Assembly: GCA_947495985.1 (NCBI GenBank)
Contig: CANMBD010000001.1
Location: forward strand, 1,364,001-1,428,000
Source of the DNA: an uncultured Sphingomonadaceae bacterium
Lineage (GTDB): Bacteria; Pseudomonadota; Alphaproteobacteria; Sphingomonadales; Sphingomonadaceae
Direction of reading: 5' to 3'
Length of the DNA: 64,000 nt
Shown here piece by piece: positions 37,405-46,094 of the stretch (within the stretch, counting starts at the first letter, position 1; every line of letters starts with the position of its first letter). The position numbers and the translations under genes are program-made. The notes under the pieces were generated by a model that saw nothing but the letters and a program-made list of their open reading frames with translations, did no database searches and was not told the DNA's origin.

Positions 37405-38418
37405 TCAATAAGCGCGTGAAATCGCAAATTCAACCGCTTCGGTCATAGCGGCTTTTGCCTTACCCGACGGAAAAGCACCCAGAGCGTCAATTGCCCGCTG
37501 TCCATAGTGGCGCGCACGGGAAATCGTGTCATCAATCGCGCCGGTTTTCTTTAGCAGGCCGGTGGCAAAAGCCAGATCATCGTCCGAGACCCTGTGCCCG
37601 ATAATCGCATCTTTCCAGAATTGCCGATCCTCGTCACTCCCACGGGCATAAGCCAAAATCACTGGCAGGGTTACCTTGCCTTCGCGGAAATCATCACCGG
37701 CGTCTTTGCCCATTGTTTCGCTGTCCGAGGAATAATCAATCGCATCATCGACCAGCTGAAATGCGATTCCCAAATTGCGACCGTAAGAATCGAGTGCCAA
37801 CTCGGTTTCTTCTCCCCGCTCCGCAACCACGCCTGAAATCCGGCTGGCTGCGGCGAATAGTGCCGCTGTCTTGGATCCGATAATATCGAGATAACGGTCT
37901 TCGCTGGTATCAATCTTGCGCTGAGCCGTCAGTTGATTGACTTCACCTTCCGCGATGATGGCCGACGCACTGGACAGAATTTTCAGTACTTTCAAAGAGC
38001 CGTCTTCCACCATCAGTTCGAAGGATCGGCTGAACAGAAAGTCCCCCACCAATACGGTCGCAGGATTGCCAAAAACCAGATTGGCAGTAGTTTTGCCGCG
38101 CCGCAGGTCAGAACCATCGACAACATCGTCATGCAGCAACGTAGCAGTATGGATAAATTCAACCGCAGCCGCCAACTTGAAATGGCGATCCCCTTCGTAA
38201 CCAATCAATTTGGCGGCCGCCAGAGTCAGCATGGGACGCATTCTTTTGCCGCCACCGGCAATCAGGTGGCCCGCCAATTCAGGGATTAAAGGGATTTCAG
38301 ACTGCATCCGGTCAAGGATTACGCTGTTCACCTGGTTCATGTCACTGGCGACCAGTGCCATAAGCGGTTCTAAGGACGGGGTCGCTTCACGCCCCAAATG
38401 ATGCACTGTTGCAGACAT
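37405..38418 (-). CDS. ispB: Trans-polyprenyl diphosphate synthase (ubiquinone side chain)
   Basis: Elongates farnesyl diphosphate with isopentenyl units. The 337-residue product has GGGKRMRPML, the first aspartate-rich motif LLHDDVVDGSDLRRG and the second LVDDAIDYSSDSETMGKDAGDDFREGK. The chain length (octa-, nona- or decaprenyl) cannot be told from sequence; sphingomonads usually make Q-10. The start at 38418 (MSATVHHL) is preferred over the frame to 38490. Confidence 0.92.
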   Translation of the reverse strand: MSATVHHLGREATPSLEPLMALVASDMNQVNSVILDRMQSEIPLIPELAGHLIAGGGKRMRPMLTLAAAKLIGYEGDRHFKLAAAVEFIHTATLLHDDVVDGSDLRRGKTTANLVFGNPATVLVGDFLFSRSFELMVEDGSLKVLKILSSASAIIAEGEVNQLTAQRKIDTSEDRYLDIIGSKTAALFAAASRISGVVAERGEETELALDSYGRNLGIAFQLVDDAIDYSSDSETMGKDAGDDFREGKVTLPVILAYARGSDEDRQFWKDAIIGHRVSDDDLAFATGLLKKTGAIDDTISRARHYGQRAIDALGAFPSGKAKAAMTEAVEFAISRAY

Positions 38419-38547
38419 ATTCCCTGCGATGTGGCAAGGGAAGGGCGATAAGGCAAGTGAAATCAAAGCATCCACAGGTGAAGTTTGCAAAACTTGCGGG
38501 CAAGTCTATCAAGCTATGAATCAATTAAGGAAATCAGGCAGCTATTC

Positions 38548-38832
38548 ATGGACGACAAGCTCAAACAATATCGCCAAAGCATCAACAATATTGACGCCGC
38601 ATTGGTGTTCATGCTGGCAGAACGGTTCAAGGTCACGCAGGCCGTTGGCGAATATAAGGCGAAGAACAAGCTCCCCCCTGCCGATCCTTCCCGCGAACAG
38701 GAACAAATTGCCCGCCTTCGACAACTAGCCAGCGACGCCGATCTTGATCCCGAATTTTCCGAAAAGTTCTTGCGCTTCATTATCGATGAAGTGATCCGGC
38801 ACCATGAGCAGATTCGGGAGGAGTCCGCCTAG
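38548..38832 (+). CDS. Chorismate mutase, AroQ class
   Basis: Converts chorismate to prephenate on the way to Phe and Tyr. The 94-residue all-helical protein matches stand-alone AroQ: YRQSINNIDAALVFMLAERF, KVTQAVGEYKAKNKLPPADPSRE and FLRFIIDEVIRHHEQI. The ATG at 38548 follows AAGGAAATCAGG. It diverges from the polyprenyl synthase, and its stop shares CTAG with the monooxygenase. Confidence 0.93.
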   Translation: MDDKLKQYRQSINNIDAALVFMLAERFKVTQAVGEYKAKNKLPPADPSREQEQIARLRQLASDADLDPEFSEKFLRFIIDEVIRHHEQIREESA

Positions 38833-40031
38833 TCTTGCTTTTGCCTGCTATGCTTCAGGCCCAAAACACCGGACACAATATGAGTTATAAAGCTGCGCAC
38901 CACTGGCCATCGGGCAAACTGATGGATGGCAAGATCACGGACAAACGGTAAAACTCTGCCATTTGACTGATAAAGCGGTGTGAATATGACACTAAGCAGC
39001 TGATAAAGCTCGATATGAAACGACCGCAACCGGCTATATCGTTTCGATATACCATCAATGCTGTCCGCGTTTTCAACAGCCGTCGCAAGCGCACTGGCAT
39101 CGATAAGGGCCATATTGGCCCCCTGCCCCAATTGCGGGCTTGTGCAGTGCCAACTGTCGCCAACATGATATAGTCTTTTCGACGTCTGCGAGCGACCGGT
39201 ACGATGCCCATAAACGGCCATGGTCAGCTCATCCATTGAACCAATCTGAGCTATAAAGGGTTCGGCTTCCGGCCAGAGTTTGCAATATTCCTTCCTGAAC
39301 TGCTCAATACCCGCGTCCATGACACCGGCAGCATTTTCCGGCTTCTCAGACCAGAATATCGCTGCCCCCTGATTACCAGTGGCTGGATTTATGCCGACCG
39401 GCATTATTCCCGCCATTTTGCTGGCATGCCAGTAACGCTGGTCCAGCGAGTTGGGCATTACTTCATGATTGGCAGGTATGTCGACCGTAGCCCAGAATGC
39501 ACCGTAGCTGAGTTTTCTAAGTCGTCCGGTTGCCAAAGGGCTGCGAGCACCGCTTGCATCCACAAGTAGGTCAAATTGCGCGGGCGATATGCCGTCCGCA
39601 AACACCGGCTCAATTGCAGACTCATTATCTGTTGCACCAACCAGTTCCTTACACGTTTCAATCGGAATTCCCGCCTCTTTTACCGCCTGCATCAGGGTGT
39701 CGAAAAGGCTAGCACGGTGAATGCCCAAAGCAGAAACGGCATGTCGGGCATTTTGATATTTCATGTCCAGCGCGCGGCGCCCATTGTGCACGGATATACC
39801 GTGCAGCTGGTGAACGGGACTAGCCAGTTGCCGGATGCGATCCAGCAAGCCCAGTGAATTCAGAACTTGTTGTCCAGAAGGTTGAATGAGCAAACCTGAG
39901 CCAAGCGGCCTGGGTTCAGAAAAACGCTCAAACAAGGTGACCTTATGCCCTTGCCGCGCAAGAAACAAGGCAGATGCTAGACCACCCGGTCCGCATCCTA
40001 TTATTGCAATATTCTGTGCGACTAGCCCCAA
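38829..40031 (-). CDS. FAD-dependent monooxygenase (aromatic hydroxylase family)
   Basis: A group A flavoprotein hydroxylase of 400 residues; substrate unknown. NIAIIGCGPGGLASALFLAR is the dinucleotide-binding motif with LFERF after strand 2, LLVDASGARSPLA is the DG-type motif, and HVGDSWHCTSPQLGQGANMAL is the GD/FAD-ribityl motif. The C-terminal helices (FVRDLAIHQFARWP) suggest membrane association. It follows the histidine kinase by 40 bases on the same strand. Confidence 0.88.
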   Translation of the reverse strand: MGLVAQNIAIIGCGPGGLASALFLARQGHKVTLFERFSEPRPLGSGLLIQPSGQQVLNSLGLLDRIRQLASPVHQLHGISVHNGRRALDMKYQNARHAVSALGIHRASLFDTLMQAVKEAGIPIETCKELVGATDNESAIEPVFADGISPAQFDLLVDASGARSPLATGRLRKLSYGAFWATVDIPANHEVMPNSLDQRYWHASKMAGIMPVGINPATGNQGAAIFWSEKPENAAGVMDAGIEQFRKEYCKLWPEAEPFIAQIGSMDELTMAVYGHRTGRSQTSKRLYHVGDSWHCTSPQLGQGANMALIDASALATAVENADSIDGISKRYSRLRSFHIELYQLLSVIFTPLYQSNGRVLPFVRDLAIHQFARWPVVRSFITHIVSGVLGLKHSRQKQD

Positions 40032-40071
40032 AGTTGTAATACCCGAATATCGTCAATATACTGATTTGATA

Positions 40072-41388
40072 TCAAGGATTTACCATCGATTTCGGCAAGC
40101 AGAGCCTGACCATCAAACCACCAAGATCTTCGCTTTCTTCCAGAGAAACTGTGCCATGATAAATTTCCGCAACATCCCGGACAATGGCGAGCCCCAGGCC
40201 TGTACCCGGTTTGCCGGTATCCAGACGCGCACCGCGATCGAAAATGCGTTGACGCTCTTCGGCAGGAATGCCCATGCCATCGTCCTCGATCAGCAATTCG
40301 ACAAACTCGTCATTCGGTTCGACTGTGACAAAAACACTGCCACCGCCATATTTTGCAGCATTTTCAACCAGATTGCCGATCATCTCGTCCAAATCCTGAC
40401 GTTCGACGGATACCGCAGCATCCTTGTCGCCATCGATATCGATCCGGACATGTTTATAGAGCCGTCCCACAGCTCTTTCGACCGCCTGCAGGCTGGGCCA
40501 CACACGGGCGCGGCTGTGCGCATGACCGCGGCGACCAACCGCGCGGGCACGGGCAAGGTGGTGGTCCACCTGACGGCGCATCACGCCTGATTCCCGGATC
40601 ACCGTGTCGGCAAGGTCATCGGCCTTGGCCGTGGCGCTGTTCATGATGACGGTCAGCGGCGTTTTCAGCGCATGAGCCAGATTGCCTGCATGCCGACGCG
40701 CTTCTTCCGCCTGTTTTTCATTATGGTCGAGCAGCTCGTTCAACTCATCAACCATCGGTGTGACCTCATTGGGCATGGGTTCGCTGACGCGCTTTTTCTG
40801 CCCGTTTCGCATCTCACCGATCGCCTTGCGAATTTTTCGCAGAGGCCAAAGCCCATATAAAGTCTGCAACGCGGCCATGCCGATCAGTCCAAGGGCGAGC
40901 AACAGGAAGCTGTTGATCAATATCGACCGTATTTCATTTACCTGAGCGTCCAACCCATCTCGGCTCTGGGCGACTTGAAACGACCATCTCACTTCTGAAT
41001 CGGGAAGAACTACGCTTCGTTCTGCTATCCGCAAAGGTTCCTCAGGGAACTGGTCACTTTCATAGAGATGAGTCTCCAGATCCTCATGCGGTTCTGTTTG
41101 CTCTAATGTTCGATCCCATAGCGAGCGGGAGGCCCAATCATCGTGCCCGGCACCGCTAATCTGCCAATATGAGCCACTATTGGGTTCCAGAAACCGTTGC
41201 TCGCCAAGTGGCCGATTGAACAATATCTCGCCGTCAGGTCCGATTTCTGCGGAAGCAATCATTGCCGTAAGAGCATATTCAAGCTGATTGTCAAAATTGC
41301 GGGTCACCGCGTTGACAAGCACCCGATCCAGCGCGACCCCGCCGCCAAGTAGCAATATAATGATCCATGCGGCCGCAATACCGATCAT
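40072..41388 (-). CDS. Sensor histidine kinase, PhoQ-like
   Basis: Membrane sensor kinase paired with the response regulator upstream. TM1 is about residues 3-20, an acidic periplasmic sensor runs to about 155, TM2 is about 156-180, then a HAMP-like linker. The H-box is NLAHALKTPLTVI with His239, the N-box LVENAAKYG, G1 DDGMGIP and G2 GTGLGLAIV. The HALKTPL form is that of PhoQ relatives. The frame stays open for 33 codons upstream to 41487, with no ATG, GTG or TTG; an in-frame CTG there overlaps the regulator's stop, so the true N-terminus may be longer. Confidence 0.92.
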   Translation of the reverse strand: MIGIAAAWIIILLLGGGVALDRVLVNAVTRNFDNQLEYALTAMIASAEIGPDGEILFNRPLGEQRFLEPNSGSYWQISGAGHDDWASRSLWDRTLEQTEPHEDLETHLYESDQFPEEPLRIAERSVVLPDSEVRWSFQVAQSRDGLDAQVNEIRSILINSFLLLALGLIGMAALQTLYGLWPLRKIRKAIGEMRNGQKKRVSEPMPNEVTPMVDELNELLDHNEKQAEEARRHAGNLAHALKTPLTVIMNSATAKADDLADTVIRESGVMRRQVDHHLARARAVGRRGHAHSRARVWPSLQAVERAVGRLYKHVRIDIDGDKDAAVSVERQDLDEMIGNLVENAAKYGGGSVFVTVEPNDEFVELLIEDDGMGIPAEERQRIFDRGARLDTGKPGTGLGLAIVRDVAEIYHGTVSLEESEDLGGLMVRLCLPKSMVNP

Positions 41389-41483
41389 CCTGCGGCTCAG
41401 CGACCCTGTGGTTTGCGTGCCTAATGGGGGTTTCGGCTGGACATCTGCTTCATCAATCGGAAGATCTATTTTGCTTGTCTCAT

Positions 41484-42149
41484 TCAGCTGTCAGGATCCT
41501 CTAGACTGTAACCCAGTCCCCGGATTGTCGAAATGACATCGGCACCCAATTTTTTCCGGATACGGGTTACAAATACTTCAATCGTGTTCGAATCACGGTC
41601 GAAATCCTGATCATAAATATGTTCGATCAGTTCAGTTCGGGACACAACCTTGCCTTTGTGATGCATCAGATAAGACAAGAGCTTATATTCCTGCGCGGTC
41701 AGCTTCACCGGTCCGCCATTCAAAGTCACCTTGCCGGAACGCGTATCCAGCCGCACATCACCTGCGGTGAGCTCTGATGACGCATTGCCGGAGGCGCGGC
41801 GTATCAGCGCTCTAAGGCGTGCGATTAACTCTTCGGTCTGGAATGGCTTGGCGAGATAATCGTCGGCCCCTGCATCTAGCCCTGCAACCTTATCCGACCA
41901 GCTGTCGCGGGCGGTCAGAACCAGTACTGGAAAATTCCGCTCTTCCCTGCGCCATCGGTCCAATACCGTCAGACCATCAATCTCCGGCAAGCCCAGATCA
42001 AGGATAACCGCGTCATATTCTTCGGTAGAGCCCATGAAATGGCCATCTTCACCATCAGTGGACAGGTCAATTGCATAGCCATTGCTTTCCAGAGTCGATT
42101 TTAGCTGTTGTCCCAAAGTGGGTTCATCTTCGACAATAAGCACGCGCAT
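41484..42149 (-). CDS. OmpR/PhoP-family response regulator
   Basis: A 221-residue DNA-binding regulator. The receiver domain has the acidic pocket EDEP, phospho-acceptor Asp51 in AVILDLGLPEIDGL, and Lys in DDYLAKPF. The winged helix is recognisable from LTAQEYKLLSYLMHHKGKVVSRTELIEHIYDQ-type residues through VFVTRIRKKLG and TIRGLGYSL. The histidine kinase follows directly and a PepSY protein precedes it, an arrangement of PhoPQ-like systems. Confidence 0.96.
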   Translation of the reverse strand: MRVLIVEDEPTLGQQLKSTLESNGYAIDLSTDGEDGHFMGSTEEYDAVILDLGLPEIDGLTVLDRWRREERNFPVLVLTARDSWSDKVAGLDAGADDYLAKPFQTEELIARLRALIRRASGNASSELTAGDVRLDTRSGKVTLNGGPVKLTAQEYKLLSYLMHHKGKVVSRTELIEHIYDQDFDRDSNTIEVFVTRIRKKLGADVISTIRGLGYSLEDPDS

Positions 42150-42232
42150 AGAGTTACTCCAGGAAACCGGTTTTCAAGATGATATAGCTATATCACCATC
42201 ATTAAATCCCACAATGATAAAGAGAAAACGAC

Positions 42233-42541
42233 TTAGCGGCGTTCACGGAGGATGGCTCCAGTCCGGCCATCGACATCGACAAAGATGACATGGCCTTTCT
42301 GGATAAATTTCAATCGATAGACCTGGGCTGAAGGATCATATTCCGGCCCCAGATACTGGCTACCCGCCATTCTTGGCAGAACCTTGTTTTCAATCGATCG
42401 CAGGGACTTTCCCTTGCCTGCCATCATTTGCGCACGAGCTGCTTTTTGCTCGTTATCGCGTTGCATAGCCTGAACCGGGACAGCCGTCACAGCAAGAGCA
42501 GCGCAAGCCATTATTGCGGAAAAGATGGGTTTCTTGAACAT
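42233..42541 (-). CDS. PepSY-domain periplasmic protein
   Basis: A 102-residue exported protein: signal peptide to about VQAM (residue 25), a basic linker (KAARAQMMAGKGKSLRSIE) and a PepSY-like beta segment (YRLKFIQKGHVIFVDVDGRTGAIL). Such proteins often accompany a PhoPQ-type pair and may modulate the sensor. It lies 83 bases upstream of the regulator gene in the same direction. Confidence 0.83.
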   Translation of the reverse strand: MFKKPIFSAIMACAALAVTAVPVQAMQRDNEQKAARAQMMAGKGKSLRSIENKVLPRMAGSQYLGPEYDPSAQVYRLKFIQKGHVIFVDVDGRTGAILRERR

Positions 42542-42609
42542 GATCAGGCTTTTAGCGTTCCTGCTTTTAACATCACGTGAACGGCAAGTTCAGTTCACAT
42601 CTTTAATGA

Positions 42610-43329
42610 TTAACGGATCATTTCATAGGTAATATTGAGACTAACCGTCGTTCCCACTTGCCCCGGCGCTACAGGAACCGATTCTTCCTGGACACTCATC
42701 ATCCGCATCGTACCCGCAGGGCGAGGAGAATTATTGCTGAATCCTTCAGCAATGGAAAGCACCCGCACGCCGGCATATCCCGAAGCCTTGGCATAGTTTT
42801 CCGCCTGCTTCTTCCCATTGGCAAGGGCACGTTCCCGGGCCATTTTCTTGACCTCACTGTCGTCATCAATCGAAAAATAGGGACCGTTGAGATTGGTGGC
42901 ACCGCCATCACTGACAAGCGCGTCCAATATCTTGCCCAGATCATCAATATTGCGAACTTTTGCTCGGACCTGATTGGAAACACGATATCCGACAAAACGA
43001 TTTACCTTGCTCCCGCGATCATATTGGTAATCTGCATTAAGGTTAATACCAGTCGTTTGAATGTCATTTTCTGCAACACCGAGAGATTTCAATTTTTCGA
43101 TCACCATCCTGGCTTGGCGAGAGTTGTCACGTAGCGCCTGCGTTGCAGTGGGGGCCTTTGTTTCCACTCCGGTACTGAACGTTGCCGTATCGGGACGGCT
43201 ATCGACCTGCTCTGATATAGTTAGCTCAATCACGGGATTTTGTGCGGTAATCTGGACATTGGCGGCTTCAGCCATTTGACTGCCTCCCAAAATCGCAGCC
43301 GCGAATGTGATAATTGCGAGATACTTCAT
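42610..43329 (-). CDS. SIMPL-domain (DUF541) periplasmic protein
   Basis: A 239-residue exported protein with signal peptide (cleavage near AEAA, residue 22) and one SIMPL domain: PVIELTISEQVDSRPDTATFS, GINLNADYQYDRG, GYRVSNQVRAKVRNID and ARERALANGKKQAENYAKASG. Members such as E. coli YggE are linked to oxidative stress tolerance and form rings. The start at 43329 has GGAAGGAACGAC upstream; the open frame to 43731 is not coding-like. It diverges from uup. Confidence 0.9.
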   Translation of the reverse strand: MKYLAIITFAAAILGGSQMAEAANVQITAQNPVIELTISEQVDSRPDTATFSTGVETKAPTATQALRDNSRQARMVIEKLKSLGVAENDIQTTGINLNADYQYDRGSKVNRFVGYRVSNQVRAKVRNIDDLGKILDALVSDGGATNLNGPYFSIDDDSEVKKMARERALANGKKQAENYAKASGYAGVRVLSIAEGFSNNSPRPAGTMRMMSVQEESVPVAPGQVGTTVSLNITYEMIR

Positions 43330-43475
43330 GTCGTTCCTTCCAAGAAAATCAAAAGTTAAGAACCCTGCTTTCATCAAATGTGACCACCCCATAGTCACCA
43401 ACTGGTTCCTTATAGCCTGCTTTTGCCAAAACGTAACTTGAGCAAAGCGCCACTTGCCTATAACGCGCAAAGACA

Positions 43476-45287
43476 ATGTCTCAGCCACCGATTTTCTCTT
43501 ATGAAAACCTATCTCTCCATCAAGGCGAAGGATGGTTGTTCCGTGACCTCGATCTGCATGTCGGCCCGCGCGACCGTTTGGCATTAATTGGTCGTAACGG
43601 TGCAGGAAAAACAACATTGTTGCGGCTGATTGCCGATCAGATTGAGCCGGATAAAGGCAAACGAATGATCCAGCCTGGCACCAATATCGTGATGCTGGAG
43701 CAGGAGCCGGATTTCTCTCCCTTCGACACATTGCTTGATTTTGCGGTTGCCGGAAGCCGTGGACCAGCTGAACATGAAGTTCGGTCCATCGCTGACCAGC
43801 TGTCTACAGACCTTTCCATCCGAGCTGACAAGGCCAGCGGCGGCGAGAAACGACGGGCAGCGATTTGCCGGGCGCTGGCCTTGGAACCGGATCTGTTATT
43901 GCTTGATGAACCGACCAACCATCTCGATCTTGGCGCGATTGACTGGTTGGAAGACTGGCTGCGGCGGTACAAAGGCGCTTTCATCACGATTTCCCACGAC
44001 CGGACCTTTCTTACCCGGCTCACCAAGCAAACTATTTGGCTTGATCGCGGCGCGATCCGCCGACAGGAGGTCGGCTTTGGTGGTTATGACGCGTGGATGG
44101 AAAAAGTTCATGCGGACGAAGCACAGGCCGCCAGCAAAATTGACGCAAAGCTGAAACTGGAAGCACGCTGGCTGGAGCGCGGCGTAACTGCAAGGCGCAA
44201 ACGCAATCAGGGGCGGCTTGAGAAATTGTATCAAATGCGGGCGCAGCGGGCAGCCATGATTGGTCCGGCCGGAACGGCAAATCTGAAGGCCCAAAGCGAT
44301 GATGTCCGCACAAAGTCCGTCATCATGGCCGAAAATATCTCCAAGGCCTTTGGTGAAGGCGATGCCAAACGCACAATCATTCGGGATTTTTCCCTGCGTA
44401 TTCAGCGGGGAGACCGGATTGGAATTGTCGGCGCCAACGGAGCCGGGAAGACGACGTTACTCAAGATGCTGACCGGCGAACTGGAACCGGATACTGGATC
44501 AGTCGATCTGGCCAAAACACTGAACGGTGTCGTTATTGACCAGCAACGCAGCCTTTTGGAAGGTAATAAAACCGTCCGTGATGTTCTTGCTGACGGCAGT
44601 GACTGGGTGGAGGTTCGCGGCAATAAAAAACATGTGCAGGGCTATCTTAAAGACTTCCTGTTCGCGCCCAGCCTCATTGACGCCAGGGTAGGCACTTTGT
44701 CAGGCGGCGAGCAATCCCGGCTGCTCCTCGCCCGGGAATTTGCGCGTATGTCAAATTTGCTCGTACTGGACGAGCCGACCAATGATCTCGATCTTGAAAC
44801 ACTCGATCTTCTTCAGGAAGTAATTGCGGATTATGAAGGCACCGTATTGCTGGTCAGTCACGACCGTGACTTCCTGGACCGCACGGTTACCGTCACTTTG
44901 GGACTGGATGGCAGCGGCAGGGTAGATATTGTCGCAGGCGGTTATGCAGAATGGGAAGCCAAGCGCAAAGCCGATAGCAACGGATCAAAGTCCAGGAAAA
45001 CCGGCAAAGCAGCACCGACAAAAACCACTACAAAGTCAAGCAGTCCGGCGAAGAAGCTGAGTTATAAAGACCAGCGGGACTATGACATGCTGCCCGGTCG
45101 GATCGAAGCAATTGACAAACGCATGGAGCAAATTGCCGAAGCTTTGTCCGACGCCGACTTGTACACCAAAAATTTCACTCAATTCGAACAACTTACGGAA
45201 GAAAATGCAACTCTCATTGACGAAAAGGATGAAGCCGAGATGCGCTGGCTGGAATTGGCAGAGCAGGTAGAGCTACTGAAAGGATAG
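43476..45287 (+). CDS. uup: ABC-F family ATPase Uup
   Basis: A soluble double-ABC protein acting on the ribosome or on DNA structures. Domain 1: Walker A GRNGAGKTT (39-47), signature SGGEKRR, Walker B LLLLDEPTNHLDL. Domain 2: GANGAGKTT, LSGGEQSR, LLVLDEPTNDLDL. A basic linker with two Arg-rich helices joins them, and a C-terminal coiled coil (from about 525, after a Lys/Thr/Ser-rich spacer) is the Uup hallmark. Length 603. Confidence 0.95.
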   Translation: MSQPPIFSYENLSLHQGEGWLFRDLDLHVGPRDRLALIGRNGAGKTTLLRLIADQIEPDKGKRMIQPGTNIVMLEQEPDFSPFDTLLDFAVAGSRGPAEHEVRSIADQLSTDLSIRADKASGGEKRRAAICRALALEPDLLLLDEPTNHLDLGAIDWLEDWLRRYKGAFITISHDRTFLTRLTKQTIWLDRGAIRRQEVGFGGYDAWMEKVHADEAQAASKIDAKLKLEARWLERGVTARRKRNQGRLEKLYQMRAQRAAMIGPAGTANLKAQSDDVRTKSVIMAENISKAFGEGDAKRTIIRDFSLRIQRGDRIGIVGANGAGKTTLLKMLTGELEPDTGSVDLAKTLNGVVIDQQRSLLEGNKTVRDVLADGSDWVEVRGNKKHVQGYLKDFLFAPSLIDARVGTLSGGEQSRLLLAREFARMSNLLVLDEPTNDLDLETLDLLQEVIADYEGTVLLVSHDRDFLDRTVTVTLGLDGSGRVDIVAGGYAEWEAKRKADSNGSKSRKTGKAAPTKTTTKSSSPAKKLSYKDQRDYDMLPGRIEAIDKRMEQIAEALSDADLYTKNFTQFEQLTEENATLIDEKDEAEMRWLELAEQVELLKG

Positions 45288-45453
45288 CGATAGAAATAGT
45301 GATAAGCGGCACTACACTTGATCAGCATGCTCAGGCAAAGAAATGGGCCGTATAGAGTGAAGTCTCAATATGTAAAGATGCCAAGTAACAGTATGGCCAT
45401 TCATTGAAAATTGAGTTAGTTAGCAGAATTATGATGAGGCACGGCTTTTAAAT

Positions 45454-45933
45454 ATGGACCCAGTCAGCGTTGAAATCGCCGCGATCAGGTCAGCGCTGGC
45501 CGAAGCCACCGAAAAGATCGAAGCGCTGAATGGGCTGGTTGTATCTTCCGAAAATAACGAAACCGACGTTCTCGACCCGGCTGTTGACGATATCACTGCA
45601 ACAGAATTGATTCATCGTGCGGAAAGACTGTTGAAATGGAGCCGGCTCAAAGCCGATATGCTTAATCTCGGCTCCGGATTGTTCGCCGATTCCTGTTGGA
45701 ACATGTGTCTGGACACATATATTTGCGATCTCAGGGGCCAGAAGATCACTGTCTCTTCAATCGCTCACAGCTCTGGAATACCCATGACAACGGCCATGCG
45801 GTACATCAACGTAATGGCAGAAGAAGGGCTGCTTGAGAAATCACCCAATCCTTCTGACAATCGCATGGTCTTCATATCCACTTCTGAAACCTGCAAAGAC
45901 AAGATCTCCACCATATTGTCTCATTTCAAGTGA
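45454..45933 (+). CDS. MarR-like winged-helix regulator
   Basis: A 159-residue protein. The N-terminal half is helical and acidic (EIAAIRSALAEATEKIEALN) and may dimerise. The C-terminal half fits a MarR-type winged helix: KITVSSIAHSSGIPMTTAMRYI as helix-turn-helix, then MAEEGLLEKSPNPSDNRMVFIS as wing. Its target is unknown. Position just before the sigma-54 activator suggests a role near motility. A six-codon ORF (45431-45451) ends two bases before its ATG. Confidence 0.78.
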   Translation: MDPVSVEIAAIRSALAEATEKIEALNGLVVSSENNETDVLDPAVDDITATELIHRAERLLKWSRLKADMLNLGSGLFADSCWNMCLDTYICDLRGQKITVSSIAHSSGIPMTTAMRYINVMAEEGLLEKSPNPSDNRMVFISTSETCKDKISTILSHFK

Positions 45934-45967
45934 TCTGACCACCCAGAAACAAAGTGGTCTTATCCAG

Positions 45968-45983
45968 TTAACTTCTATTTAAC
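45968..45983 (+). promoter_or_regulatory. Full CtrA-type box (TTAA-N7-TTAAC)
   Basis: TTAACTTCTATTTAAC matches the CtrA consensus exactly. It lies 33 bases before the GG of a sigma-54-like element and 111 bases before the ATG of the first sigma-54 activator. In sphingomonads CtrA is known to act high in the flagellar hierarchy, which fits this site. Confidence 0.62.
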
Positions 45984-46015
45984 CATCTTTGTTCATTTAC
46001 GTTTTTACCAGGTGA

Positions 46016-46030
46016 CGGTTCGGAGATTGC
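46016..46030 (+). promoter_or_regulatory. Candidate sigma-54 promoter
   Basis: CGGTTCG-GAGA-TTGC keeps the invariant GG and GC ten bases apart and the full TTGC, but departs from TGGCA at three positions. Predicted start is about 46042, leaving a 53-base leader before the ATG at 46095. Weaker than the other two sigma-54 sites in the window. Confidence 0.4.
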
Positions 46031-46094
46031 GGGATCTTCGAACCACCTCTCCCCGGCGGTGCCGGATATTGTGGTTTGTTATCTGGGTAGTTTA

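Noticed and set aside
45288..45453. Possible sigma-54 element (GGCACTACACTTGA) before the MarR-like gene
   Set aside because: The required GC at -12 is GA, so it fails the invariant positions.
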